Assembly (NCBI GenBank): GCA_038496675.1 | Contig: CM076654.1 | Span: 4,390,269 to 4,454,268 of the forward strand | Source: Rachycentron canadum | Taxonomy: Eukaryota > Chordata > Actinopteri > Carangiformes > Rachycentridae | Reading direction: 5' to 3' | Length of the DNA: 64,000 nt | Shown here: positions 48,601 through 59,500 of the stretch, in pieces | Layout: the number at the start of each line of letters is the position of its first letter | Position numbering within the stretch: position 1 is the first letter of the stretch | Notes under the pieces: model-generated | Told to the model about the DNA's origin: nothing | Databases searched by the model: none | The model's input: the letters and a program-made list of their open reading frames with translations, nothing else | Translations under genes and position numbers: made by a program

Positions 48601-51526
48601 TCAGTGATAAAACACAGAGGCGAAGTGACAAATGCACAGAAAAAAAAAAACAAACAAAAAACACGATTTAAAAAAAAAAAAAAATTATTCTCTATGCTCA
48701 CAGTTTATCAAAGCGGACTACAAACCTGGCAACCACAGATTTCAGTCAATATCAGTACAGTTTGAATTTTAGTTTATAGATCCTTAGTGTTTTTTTTTTT
48801 TTTTTTAGCTGAGATGAAAAGGTGTTCAAGGACACTGGCATTTGACAAGTTGTCTGAGTATATTATATAACTATAGTAAAGCAAAAACATACATATTAGT
48901 GACATTAGCAGATACATGCATGGTAAAGGGTTGAGCTTGAAGACTGTGAGATGTAGCTCTAGAAAAACTGAGCTCGGACCTAATCTTAAACAGTAAGATG
49001 CCTTTTAAATAACCAACATGATTTTCACAACAGCCTGATGATGAGTCACAGTGACAAGACACAATTATTAGTTAATGAGCTAAATGTCCAAATAAAAACA
49101 AAACACCTGAAAAACAAAAAATAAAAAAACTGACGATATATATAAGAACAACTGTTTCCTTCATATGTTTACCTATGAAACCATATGTTTGCATTGCATT
49201 GTGATGAGTAAACAAAGGAGATACATCAGTGAGGATTGTTTGTGAACACCACTCCTAAGTGTTTGCACAAAAGGAAGTGAAAACATTTCTAATCTCAAAA
49301 AACGTAAAAAGATTTGTACGATTCTTCATTATTATAAATAAACACTACATAAACACATACCTTTCTGAGCCAGGTCCCAAATCCTCAAGGTTTTGTCTCG
49401 AGAGGAGGATACGAGTGTGAGCGTCCCGTTCTGAGGGAAGACCAGGTCCCTCACAACTCCTTCATGGCCATGGAGATCAAATACGGCATTGCCTGAACGT
49501 CCAATTAAAAGCCATTTAAAAATCTGAGTTTATTTCTGACCACAGCACAGATAACACCCCCCACCCTGCAAGAAGAAATGAAGACCTCACCTGTTAAGAC
49601 ATTCCAGATTTTGATAACCCCGTTCTCTAAGCCTGTGGCCAGAAGCAGGCTGTTGTTTGATGGCTTCTTAGCCGGTCGTGCCACTGCAGCTGATTTTGGA
49701 GGCCTGGGTCCGAAAGCGAGGCCCCACACTGGGTGACCACAACTGAAGCTCTTGTCCCCTCGGTCGGTGTCTCCATTCTGACTGTCTCTGTGGGTGAGAA
49801 GAGCATCGTATGCAGACTCCATGAAAAAAAAAAAAAAAAAAAACATTACGCGTAGGCAGAGTGAAGCTGGAGTTGGAGATTAAATGATGCCTTTATTTGC
49901 TGCTTTCACAATTACAACAGAGTGTTTGTTAGATACTGTTTGTTTTTCCATCTTTCATCATGAGCCGGTGTGCAAACACTACAGGTGGTTACCAACTGAA
50001 CTTAATCGACCAGGCAGAGTATTGAAAAATGTCCTGTATCAAAGGTTGGCATTAAATGTATAAGAAATGTTCTCATTCTTTGATCAAATAACTGATCTTC
50101 TTCAGACTGTATTTATTTACATTAAGTTATTCATTTAATATTGGTGTATGGAAAAATTTGGAATTTTTTTTAGAAATAAAAAAAGGGTTCAAAAGTTTAG
50201 GTTTCCCTTCAGGTCAACCTAACTGTATTTCTAGAAAAATCCCTTAGTCCTCAGTTTATCAGACTTAGATGTTCAGGTCCTTCTTTTTAGGCACAGAGCA
50301 TATTATATGGCCACCCAGAGTGTTCAACATAAATAGATGATAATAAATAAAGAATTATGTGTATAAATACAAACAAAATATCTAATACAGGCATCAAATT
50401 GTGAAATAGCCCAAAAAACATAAGCTCACTGCTCACTGTTAAGAAAAGGTATTTTATCCTGCTTCTTTCCACAGCAGCAGAGTTTACTGCTGTACATATT
50501 TATTTCATTACAACATTTTCCAAACATCTCTCCAGAGTCCAGTTTCTATTGCACAATGGCTTTCCCCTGGCCAGCAGTTTAATTTAAAAATACCAGCTTT
50601 CATCACCACTTCTTTGACAATAACAAATAAATGTGATTTATTTTTTGCTTTCATTATTCTTTTTTACTATTATGACAGTTTATTTAGAGGCAGTCATTGG
50701 GACAATTTGTTATTTTTTTGACAACTTACATTTTGATTCGTTACTTTTACTTTTATAGGCCTTTGAATGGTAAAGTCAATCACAGTATTTATTATATCTG
50801 GAGCTGAAACAAGTTGAATAAATTTATTGAAAATCTTGATAATATAAAATTTTATTTATTTTTTTTAAATTGTTTTAAAAGCTCTGCCTTTGTCATGTGT
50901 AAGAAATTTAATATATTTGTTGGTCAATAATGAAAATAATTGTTCTTTGGAGCTTGTCTTCTTGGAGGCTGGATTTCTCACACGAGAAAGAAAAAGAAAA
51001 AAACAACAACCACCTTGTTACCTCTCCACTCTTGACCTGAACCAGAATGTACCTGAACGCCTCATGCGTGGATTAAATGTACAGGTAGTTAAACCTACTC
51101 GGAGTCGAGGGGCCAGGCGACCACCCACACGATGCCGTGTCCCATGGACCAGGCGAACCAGGCTCCGTCCGGGGAGAAGTCCACGCTCCAGGTCTCGCAT
51201 CCCGCCCGGCCCACCAAGGACGGAGGGCGCCTGGTCTTCAGCTCCAGGATGAGAGCCGGGTCGGACGCTGGAGGGGGGCGGACAGGCAGCATGAGTTCAG
51301 CGGCTGACACGTTCATCATCCTACACCGACACCGACAGTGAAGGCGACACCACCTGCCTCGTTCGCTCAGCGGGTTAAACGTTAGCGACGGGGCCGCTGC
51401 CTGGTAACGGGCGGTCGCGATGACAACAACATTTCCCACTGAATAAATAAATAAAACAAATTAAAAAAAAAATAATAACGACTTACATGTCGGAACTATC
51501 TCCGCGCTGTTTTCCGTGGAGCACAT
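45670..51526 (-). CDS. wsb2: WD repeat and SOCS box-containing protein 2
   Basis: Substrate-recognition subunit of an Elongin B/C-Cullin-RING ubiquitin ligase: a WD40 propeller binds the target and the SOCS box binds the ligase. Nine exons in frame: 51526-51487, 51267-51099, 49787-49591, 49492-49361, 48436-48336, 47608-47412, 46979-46890, 46772-46656 and 45883-45670 (stop TAA), giving 418 aa (human about 404). WD signatures include ETWSVDFSPDGAWFAWS, GHEGVVRDLVF..SSSRDKTLRIWDL, LSGHKDWISCC, CDFSPDGALLATAA..IDLWDPY, LAIVTDDRALRIW and GVVATGTRDGHVRFW. The SOCS box has an Elongin BC box SLCHLCRSIL (365-374) and the LPLP Cullin-box motif (386-389). After YLTYR, where human WSB2 nearly ends, the frame continues for about 19 residues with an acidic end EDEEWEG. 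WSB1 is the alternative paralogue, but the rfc5/vsig10 neighbours favour WSB2. Confidence 0.95.
45884..46655 (-). other. wsb2 intron 8 with an interspersed repeat
   Basis: 772-bp intron. Most of its right half, 46299 to about 46470, is a repeat with long inverted arms (separate entry). No coding signal of its own is seen; an 81-codon plus-strand open frame at 46307-46552 lies largely within the repeat. Confidence 0.6.
46299..46470. repeat. Fold-back interspersed repeat in wsb2 intron 8
   Basis: The arms 46299-46343 and 46388-46432 are inverted copies: the outer 27 bp are perfect, then a 3-base bulge on each side, then 15 bp with one mismatch. The spacer includes GAAGAAGCCTTTTGGATGAG, and the right flank reads CATGACCTGGATGACTGAGA. 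I recall both phrases from a high-copy repeat in many teleost genomes, but I cannot name the family with certainty. Confidence 0.55.
47239..47297. repeat. Near-perfect 29-bp inverted repeat (hairpin) in wsb2 intron 6
   Basis: Arms 47239-47267 and 47269-47297 are reverse complements with a single mismatch, separated by one base. The RNA or a single DNA strand would fold into a tight hairpin. A loop of this size does not suit a normal microRNA precursor; a template-switch duplication is a simpler origin. Confidence 0.85.
47609..48335 (-). other. wsb2 intron 5, nothing recognised
   Basis: 727-bp intron without low-complexity arrays or recognisable repeat; open frames within it look random. Confidence 0.6.
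48437..49360 (-). other. wsb2 intron 4, no internal gene
   Basis: 924-bp intron with A-rich tracts at about 48640-48685 and a T-run near 48790. Nothing coding was recognised. Confidence 0.6.
49788..51098 (-). other. wsb2 intron 2, nothing recognised
   Basis: 1.3-kb AT-rich intron with a poly-A tract near 49825-49843 just upstream of the exon 3 acceptor. No exon or structured RNA was seen. Confidence 0.6.
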
Positions 51527-51850
51527 CGTTTTCCTGCCTCACACTCCTCGCTTTATCGCCCACTTCCTGAGTTGGTCCTCCCCTCTCGGCCCCGAGCGGC
51601 CATTGAACCGAAGGCAGCGCAGGCTCGTTGTGTCCGGGGGGAGAGAGAGAGAGAGGGAGAGGGAGAGGGAGCTCGGGCTTCCGTCTCCTCTCCGACTCCC
51701 TGTTTGTTATGTGAAAAATGTGCGAGTCGGAAACAAAATGTTCAGCCGGTTTCCTGGTGCCTGAGTCACTTTGAACCATTGGCTGCGATGTTTCCCAACG
51801 TAGTCACGTTTTCCTTCATTACGTAACCTCACCGAGCTTTAACCACGCCC
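51527..51850 (-). promoter_or_regulatory. wsb2: wsb2 promoter region
   Basis: GC-rich stretch immediately upstream of the wsb2 start, with GA-rich tracts on the plus strand (51639-51672), TTACGTAA at 51819-51826 (consensus of the PAR-bZIP/E4BP4 D-box) and CACGCCCCCC near 51844. It is richer in CpG than the flanking DNA. No start site can be fixed. Confidence 0.45.
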
Positions 51851-53549
51851 CCCTGAATTCAATTATAATGTTTATCTTTGCTGATAAACACGTGTTCTCG
51901 CTGTAATTCGCAGTGTTGTCATTAAAAATAACGATGGTCACCTCTGACTGTTGAATTTAAGAATATGATGTTACAGTCTTCAAAAGATCCCGATGTAAAA
52001 ACAAAACAAAAAGTGTGTTAAATCATCCCAATAGATTAAAAATCTGTCTTGTTTTTCCTTTGATTTTCTCAACAGCCACTCATCTGATCAACTCTGCAGG
52101 TATATTGCTGAGGACCACACGATGGAGCTTTTTGGACAAGCAGTTAAAGCAGTGTACTACTACTTTATATTATTTATCATTTAAATTGACTTTATATCTA
52201 AGATTTATGACTTAAAAATACTGGTGTAATCTTCGACTCTGAGTTAATATTGAATGGTTTTGTCAATCCATTAGCAGAAGCTACATACTTTTCAAGCATG
52301 ACACGGATAAGATGATTCATGCCCAAGGATGTCCAGATGCTCCTTTCCTGCAGGTTAGTTATTGTCCTAAAGTCATTTCTCAGGCCCTTTGATTTAAATC
52401 CAGATTAAAACATTCCTATCCTCCACGGATCTTGAGCCCTTGTTACGTTGCACACTGCACTTACATCTCAGTCTGACATGTGTTTATTTATCTTTTTAAA
52501 TTAATGTTTTATCCTCAGTTGCATTTCTAATCAACTATGATTTGCTTTTGTGTATAAAATTTAAATTACAGAAACCATTACCTTGTATTTTTTTTAAATC
52601 CTTGTTTCACTTAAAAGTCCTATACACATTTTTAATTATTCTATCACCATTATTATGAATAAAACATCCACAATGGTTCCATTTGATGTAATAATGCATC
52701 CAAAAAAATTGGCTTTGACTATTCCACTCAAAGCATGAGCATCTTCTCATTTTTTTTAATTAATCATAGGGTGCAACTAACTGTTGTTCTCGTGATCAGT
52801 GAATGTACAGAGCTTCTTAATTAATCATTTGGTCAATAAAATGTCCTTTATGTCTACCGTGAGATCTTCAAATTGATTGTTCAAACCCTAAAGATTTTCA
52901 CTTCACTGTGGCACAGTGTCAATAAGCTTAATAATGAGAAGTTAGGATGAAGAAATATTTGGTAATTTTTGCACAAAAATTGACTCAAATCAATTCAATT
53001 TTAAATTGACAGTGATTTTCCTGTCAGTAATTACTGATTAAAATATTTATATATAAAGAACAAAGTCCAATAGTGACATACTGATTCAAAAGTGTAGTTA
53101 CATTTGTGTTGGTTTCGCACATAAGGTAACGTAACGAGTGACAAACCGACTCCACCACATTTTTAGAATTGTCTCAACTCGAGTTGCATTCTGGACTGGG
53201 ATAGTCAGACAGTCTGTAAATGCAACAATACAGGGTGGAGACCTATGTATATCTATGAATAAGGAGTTATCAAAGACACTGTCTTACCATGTAAAAGAAA
53301 AGGCAACAATCATATTTTTCTAAACAGCTTCATTTACTGCATTCATCTCAGTATCAGAGCAACATATTCAAAACACTGTACAAACACAATAGTCACAGAA
53401 AGAAGCTTCAAAATTCAAAACCCTGTTTAGAAAATAACAAATTAAGAGATATTTTTCTTACATTTGTCTTCCACCAGATCTGTTCACATTCTCATTGGGA
53501 GTAAATAGTATTTCACTAAAATAAAATTTTTCTAAAAACACCCAAGTAC
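51851..53549. other. Intergenic DNA between wsb2 and vsig10
   Basis: AT-rich; it includes a teleost-type repeat at about 52765-53045. The vsig10 3' UTR must reach into the right part, but I found no canonical AATAAA close to the stop codon. Confidence 0.55.
52765..53045. repeat. Teleost interspersed repeat (AT-rich)
   Basis: It starts GGTGCAACTAACTGTTGTTC, then TTTGGTCAATAAAATGTCCT, GATCTTCAAATTGATTGTTC and CAGTAATTACTGATTAA, in the order I recall for an abundant fish repeat. A second, more decayed copy is at 56630-56960. Confidence 0.6.
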
Positions 53550-56500
53550 CTAAAATGTTACAAGATCTACTGGCTCCTCCGTCTGTGCTGTGTCGTCCTG
53601 CTGCTCTGGGCTCGTGTCAGTAGTTTCTGCATCCTCATGATCACCTACAAAAAGAGGGAGACATTTTTACATTAACCAGCTTCTTTGCACATAATTTACA
53701 AACTGTAAAGAAAAAAAAAAAAAAAAAACGCAGTAAACTGCCATAATCCTACTTGATGGGATCCGATGTATCTGGACAAGCGTTGTGTGGCGGCCGTTGG
53801 TTAGCGGAGGCAGCCGGGGGACGGTGTCTTGAAAGATCTGCTCGTCGTCTGACTCCACCAGACTCAGCACGTCTCCTCTATCCTCCTCCATTTGCCTGGA
53901 GAGTTAAAACATCATCATGGCGTTAAAGGGCACCTGCAGGTTAAGATCAAGGCTACACAATTACAAATACATGAGACTCTTTGACACTGTTACACATCAT
54001 CAAGTCCTTGTGTCAACTGTGTCAAAGTGTCCAAGTTACAAGGAGTTTTAAGGAGGTTTTAGGACTTAAGTGCATTCAAAGTAACTGACAGATTAAAGGT
54101 ACCCTCTACACCACTACTAGCACTGTGAAGCAATGTTGGTGGAGTGGGCCCCTGTTTAGTTGCCATCTCATGCACATGCACATGGGTTGCCCATATACGA
54201 TATACACGGTTATACTATCCAACTGATCCAACAGCTGTCTGCAGAAATTAGCCAAGAAATATAGCAACTTGCTAACAAAAGCTGTGAAGATGAACGTCGC
54301 TACCTAGCAGAAATAGATAAAGCATCTGCTGCAATCTGCTGAGCAAATGTTTTATGAGGAAGAAATATATGCAACCCCAAAGATACACACAATGTGTTTT
54401 GATTAGAAACACTGAATGTAAACAGCAAAATATTTTTTGTTTGCAAAAAAAAAACAAAAAACTGCAGGGTACCTTTGAGTTTACTCAGAGGTGTGAGTAC
54501 GCAAAACAACTGCTTGATGTTGACACATTTGTCCCATGTTGCAACGCTTGATGATGATGTTCTTGCACCATTTGCAACTGGTAAAAAGCATTAATGTATT
54601 AATGTATTAACTATGAAAAGGTGTCTCTTGCTTTTAAATGGAATTGTTTGACATTTAACCTGCAGAGTTAGATGAGAAGACTGACACCACTCTCTTAATG
54701 TCTGGTAATTACTGAGCTTTACTTTGTTACCTGCGTATTTACTGTGCAGACACTGATGGATTTATAGCAGTATCCAATTGAATCTCAAATGAAGTATAAT
54801 AATATGACTTAAGAGCGTCTACTGGTCATTTTGACAGATGTTTGCAGGTATAAGAAAAAGAAGCCATTAAAATAAAATATAATAAACTAGAAAATTTTAA
54901 ATCATTTAAAATGAAATTGAGATTGCAGCTGTTTTTAAATTAATGGGTCATTAAAATAAGCAGGCAGTGTGTGTTGGATAAAGGTGCGATACTCACCCAA
55001 AGCCACTACCTGAAACAAAAATATGAACAGAAGCAGTGAAATTAGTAAGAATGGATTTGTGTGACTCAAACTTTTGTGATTGTCAGATATACGTACATAT
55101 TATAAATGTCAGATTGTCTCTTTAAAGAAGCAGTATGAAATTTTCATATCTTCATATGTGACTGATTGTAACCTCATTCATTCCACGTGTGTGCGTGACT
55201 TCCGTGCTTATGTTGCAAAGATAAACTGGAGTTACCCAGGCAAATCCGGTGTCGGCTGGAGTAAACCGTTTTAGCTATGATGACAGCTGATCCCACGATC
55301 AGTGCAGCTATAAAGATGCCAATGATTGCTCCTGTGTATTCAGAGGAGCCTGTGGAGACGAAGCGAGGCGAAGATCAGGGGATTAAGAAGCAGGAATTGG
55401 GGCGGAGCAACAGGTTTATCAGCATTCCAGAGGTGGAGACAACACCTGCAGTGACTGGCTTTATGTTTAAATCCGGTCTGGTTATGTTGCAAGAAATGTA
55501 TGTTCAACCCATTGTTTATCATTCATCACCTTCTGACATCAATGTTTTCATTTGTTTACATTTTTTTAAACTGCGCTATTTACAAAGTGCATTAACAAGG
55601 AATTTCCATTTTCTTGTCCTGTGGATGTGACCATCCTGCAGCCCAACCCTTCCTCTCACCGCAAACTCACCTTTCACAGTGAGGTAGACTTCCAACTCGC
55701 TGACAGTGAGAGGGTTCTCGCTGTGGCAGAAGTAGACGCCTTCGTCGTCCTTGCTGATGTTGACTATGGTCAGCTTGTAGACGCCGCCCTCCTCAGACAG
55801 GACATACTTTGATCCAGACACAATTATGTCCTGCTCGAGTCCCTTTCTCCACGTGGTGTTTGCAGGGGGGATGGACGTGATCTCGGTGCAGGTTAGTGTT
55901 GTGTTGGTCGCCTCCAGAGCCGTGACCAGCGGCTCGCCTTTAGGGTACGGAGGCTCTGGGAGAAATGAACAAACACTCAACTGAGTCTTGACATGCTTTG
56001 TCCAAAGAGAGCTTAGTATTCAGTGCTAATATAGCTGGCCTCAGTGGGAATCAAACCTCCAACTATTACTAATTATTTTACATGTAGAGTTCAAATGATT
56101 AGTTGATTTGATCAATGGAAAAAAATATTTATGATGATTAATTGTTTGGAGGAATAGTTCAACATTTTGTGAAAAATTCACCTTTTTTCCAAGAATTAGA
56201 CGAGAATTGATTGAATTGATTCATGTCTGTAGGGGAATTATGAAGCTACAGTCAGGAAACAGTTAGTTTATCTTATTTTAGCATAAACACTAGAAACTCA
56301 CTCCACCAACATTTTTACACAAAAGTAAAAAAATAAATAAATAAGTAAAATGCCTATACACACCAACTAAAGCTTGATCCTGTCTTTAAAAAAGCAAATA
56401 AGTTTATTTCTCAAAATATCTCAAAACCATTTTCATCAAGACAAATGCTAATTTAAGGTTATATTACGTAAAATGAACCTCTTTGGATTTTTTAGTTGGT

Positions 56501-59500
56501 CATGCTTAGTATCGTACTGCACTTTGGTGCTAAAATGACATTAATATGGTGTTTATGACCATTGACTCTAGATGATATACACATTACCCAATTTATATTT
56601 TGTTCGGTCCTTGATATAAAAATAACTATTACTAGAGATGCACCTAACAAATTATTTATTTAATCTGCCATATATTTATTGTTTAGTCTATGAAATGTCA
56701 AGCAAAACAAGCAATTCGAAGGCGACTCTTGTGGCTGAATTCAAGATGATTCCTTTTTCATATAGTGTCTGACCAAAGCCCAAATTTACAATCATACACA
56801 ACCAGTGAATTTTTGGTAGAATCATTTCTCTATCACCATAATAGTTTCCAACTAATCTAAAGTACATGGGGAGTCAAATGATCATTTCGGCTTTAAAACA
56901 TTTGCTTTTGATTAGTCAGAAGACATGAACTGCCCAGCATCTGCACACTGAGACATTACTCTGTCATATCGATAAATACGAAGCAAATGTGGTCTGTAAC
57001 ATATTAAACACTGCGCTCTGCAGGTACGTTTTGGATCTTAAAGACACACCTGTGGTTCAAAGCACCAACATAAAATAAGGCTGATAAGGTAAAGCAAAAG
57101 TATATACTATCACACATTCACGCATCATTTCAGTGTTTTGCACAATCCTGTCCTGTGATAACCCCTTCACTACTGAGTGACTCACTAACTGTCCACATGT
57201 CCTGTATGCAACTCGTGTCCCTGTGGGCACGCTGCCATCTGTATCTCTCTGGGTGTGTTTGTGTGTTCGTTTCAGAAGCTAAAGCAAAGAAGCTAAAGCA
57301 AGCTAATTATTATAACGTTAATTATAGGAATTAAACAAGGAGCTTTTGAATAGCTTATTCTTACTGATGGTTTGGTGACGTTTATACAGTAAGCAGATTT
57401 AACATATAAATATCTGAGCCTCAGTCAGTCTGTCAATCAATTTTCCTGGCCTGCAACACTGAAACTGGGAGTCAGACAGGAAGGGCAAGTCACCTACAGA
57501 GGAGGAGGAACATTCAACTAAAGTACACATTACTCACAATGTTCTCATAGTTTGATAAATAAAATACTTGGCTACTTGTTGAAGAATCTGGACGCCATGT
57601 GTGATCATGACCTTCTTTACGCAATAAACATACTTCTGACTATACAACAAGAACTTTTGTATAGTGTCTAACATCAGGATTGCCTGAGTACATCTGCTGA
57701 GGCTATGATATATAATTTTCATCATATTTCAACAATAACTACTTAAACTGGTACAATTATAGTTTCAAGTTCTGATGCAGTCTATATTTAATGTATTTTT
57801 TTCTGTAGGTAAAAACCTTGTATAATATGCAGCCATGCAGAATCCAGTAGTTTATAACATTGGCATTTTCATGGATTTTGCTGCAGGAGCTTTAAGATAT
57901 TTTTTGAGATTTTTTGCCTCCATCCAAGTACAAATGAGGTAAATGGGGTTTGGGAGGAGCTGACCCCCAAACAGACCCCATGAAAAGTGTCCACTGTGAG
58001 GTCTGTGAATTAGTAGCCAGGACAGTTTAGTGGAAAGACAAGTTTATATATTTATAAGTTTTTCAATGGAGTGAATGTTGGAAACAAAACCTATTTACCT
58101 CCACTGCACTAGAGTGGATGGAGACATCTCAGAGACAGATGCCTCAGAGCCTCAGTAGATAAACTCATGCTGCCCTGCATGGGTGCCTGGGATGGGAGCT
58201 GATTTGGGTGAACTGACCCTTTAAATCAAGGTAAGATCAGTACTAAGAATACTGAGTGTTATGTGAACAGTCGCTGCCCAATGAAGAGTCTCAGTGTGGC
58301 GCAGTGGCCTCTAAAGCGGAAAGTGCATAAAAAATTCAGCAGCTGCACATCTCAGGATTGTTACGAGGCTCGTTTGACCACAACGTACTTACTGAGGGTA
58401 AACCAACACGATATCTCCCCTCCTAGAGGGATCGCTAGGTGTTGGGGCGTGCACCTCAGCGTCTGCCCGTCAGACAGCAGGGAGCGGTTCAGCGTCACTG
58501 ACAGGCTGTCCGTCACCTCCGTGGCAAAAACACGTCCTTGCCAGTGGGCTCCTGCGTCTTCTTCCCAGGTCAGGCTCGGGGTGGGGTACGCTCCAAACCA
58601 GTTGCAGTTAAACTGGATGTGGGAGGGGTCCTGTGCTGGGGCCCACATGCACTCAGGGTGTCTGTCTGGCACATCTAGACAGAGCAGAAACATCAGTAAG
58701 GACCTGGACAAAAACTGTGTACTATAACTGCTATCAATTAAAAATACAGTTTAGTAAGGGACAGAATTCAGGACGATCAGACCAGCAAAGAAGTACCAGA
58801 GAAAGGTCTTAAGTTTATTTGCTGATGGAAATATTGCATTAAACAATTTTCCTGAAGACATATTTTTATCTAACTTTATGCCTAATTATATCTATATATA
58901 TAATGCATTTATATTTTGCATTTTCATGTCTTTATTGGATACATAAGTGACAAAACAGGAAACGCGAGATTAGGAAAGCCAAGCAGCAGCGATTCCAGCT
59001 GACTGGGAATCGAACCGGGGTCTCAAAATACTCAAGGGTTCACCTTATTCCCTAAGCAATCTATTCATCGCTATGAGATGCAGGGCTTGTGCTTCAACTG
59101 CAAGACAACAAGTGATGCTCTTCCTTTGACATCGTTTTTAATCAATCGATCAAGTCTCCGACCACTGTCCCCATGTCATTGAATGCACCACAAGTCTCAG
59201 TCTTAGTGACAACATAGTAAAACTCAACACTTGCCTATTGTTGTTGTTGTTGTTGTGTCAAAGGTTTCAATAGATTTTTTATTTTATTGACCTGGTCTTA
59301 AGCCACCGGCCAATGATTTTGTCCATTGTCAGTGTTTGATAGTTAACAGCCTGATAACTGGTGACATTTAGCTCAATCCCGGAGCAGGCTAACCGTTAGC
59401 TTCATCCACTTTTCCTCTCAAATGTCTTGCTCATCATTTTTAACATATATCGTAAATCAGAAACCGCAGACTGATGAAGCTGTGTGAGCATATGACATAA

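Larger units (their letters stand above)
55956..58392 (-). other. vsig10 intron 4, packed with interspersed repeats
   Basis: 2.4-kb intron largely made of repeat-like blocks at about 56085-56470, 56630-56960 and 57880-58225 (separate entries). No exon was seen. Confidence 0.6.

Noticed and set aside
58263..58727. 154-codon plus-strand frame over the vsig10 Ig3 exon
   Set aside because: Antisense shadow of a real exon whose minus-strand translation carries clear Ig features.
59006..59060. A functional tRNA gene on the minus strand
   Set aside because: The T-arm stem has mismatches and no acceptor stem could be paired, so only a tRNA-derived remnant is supported.
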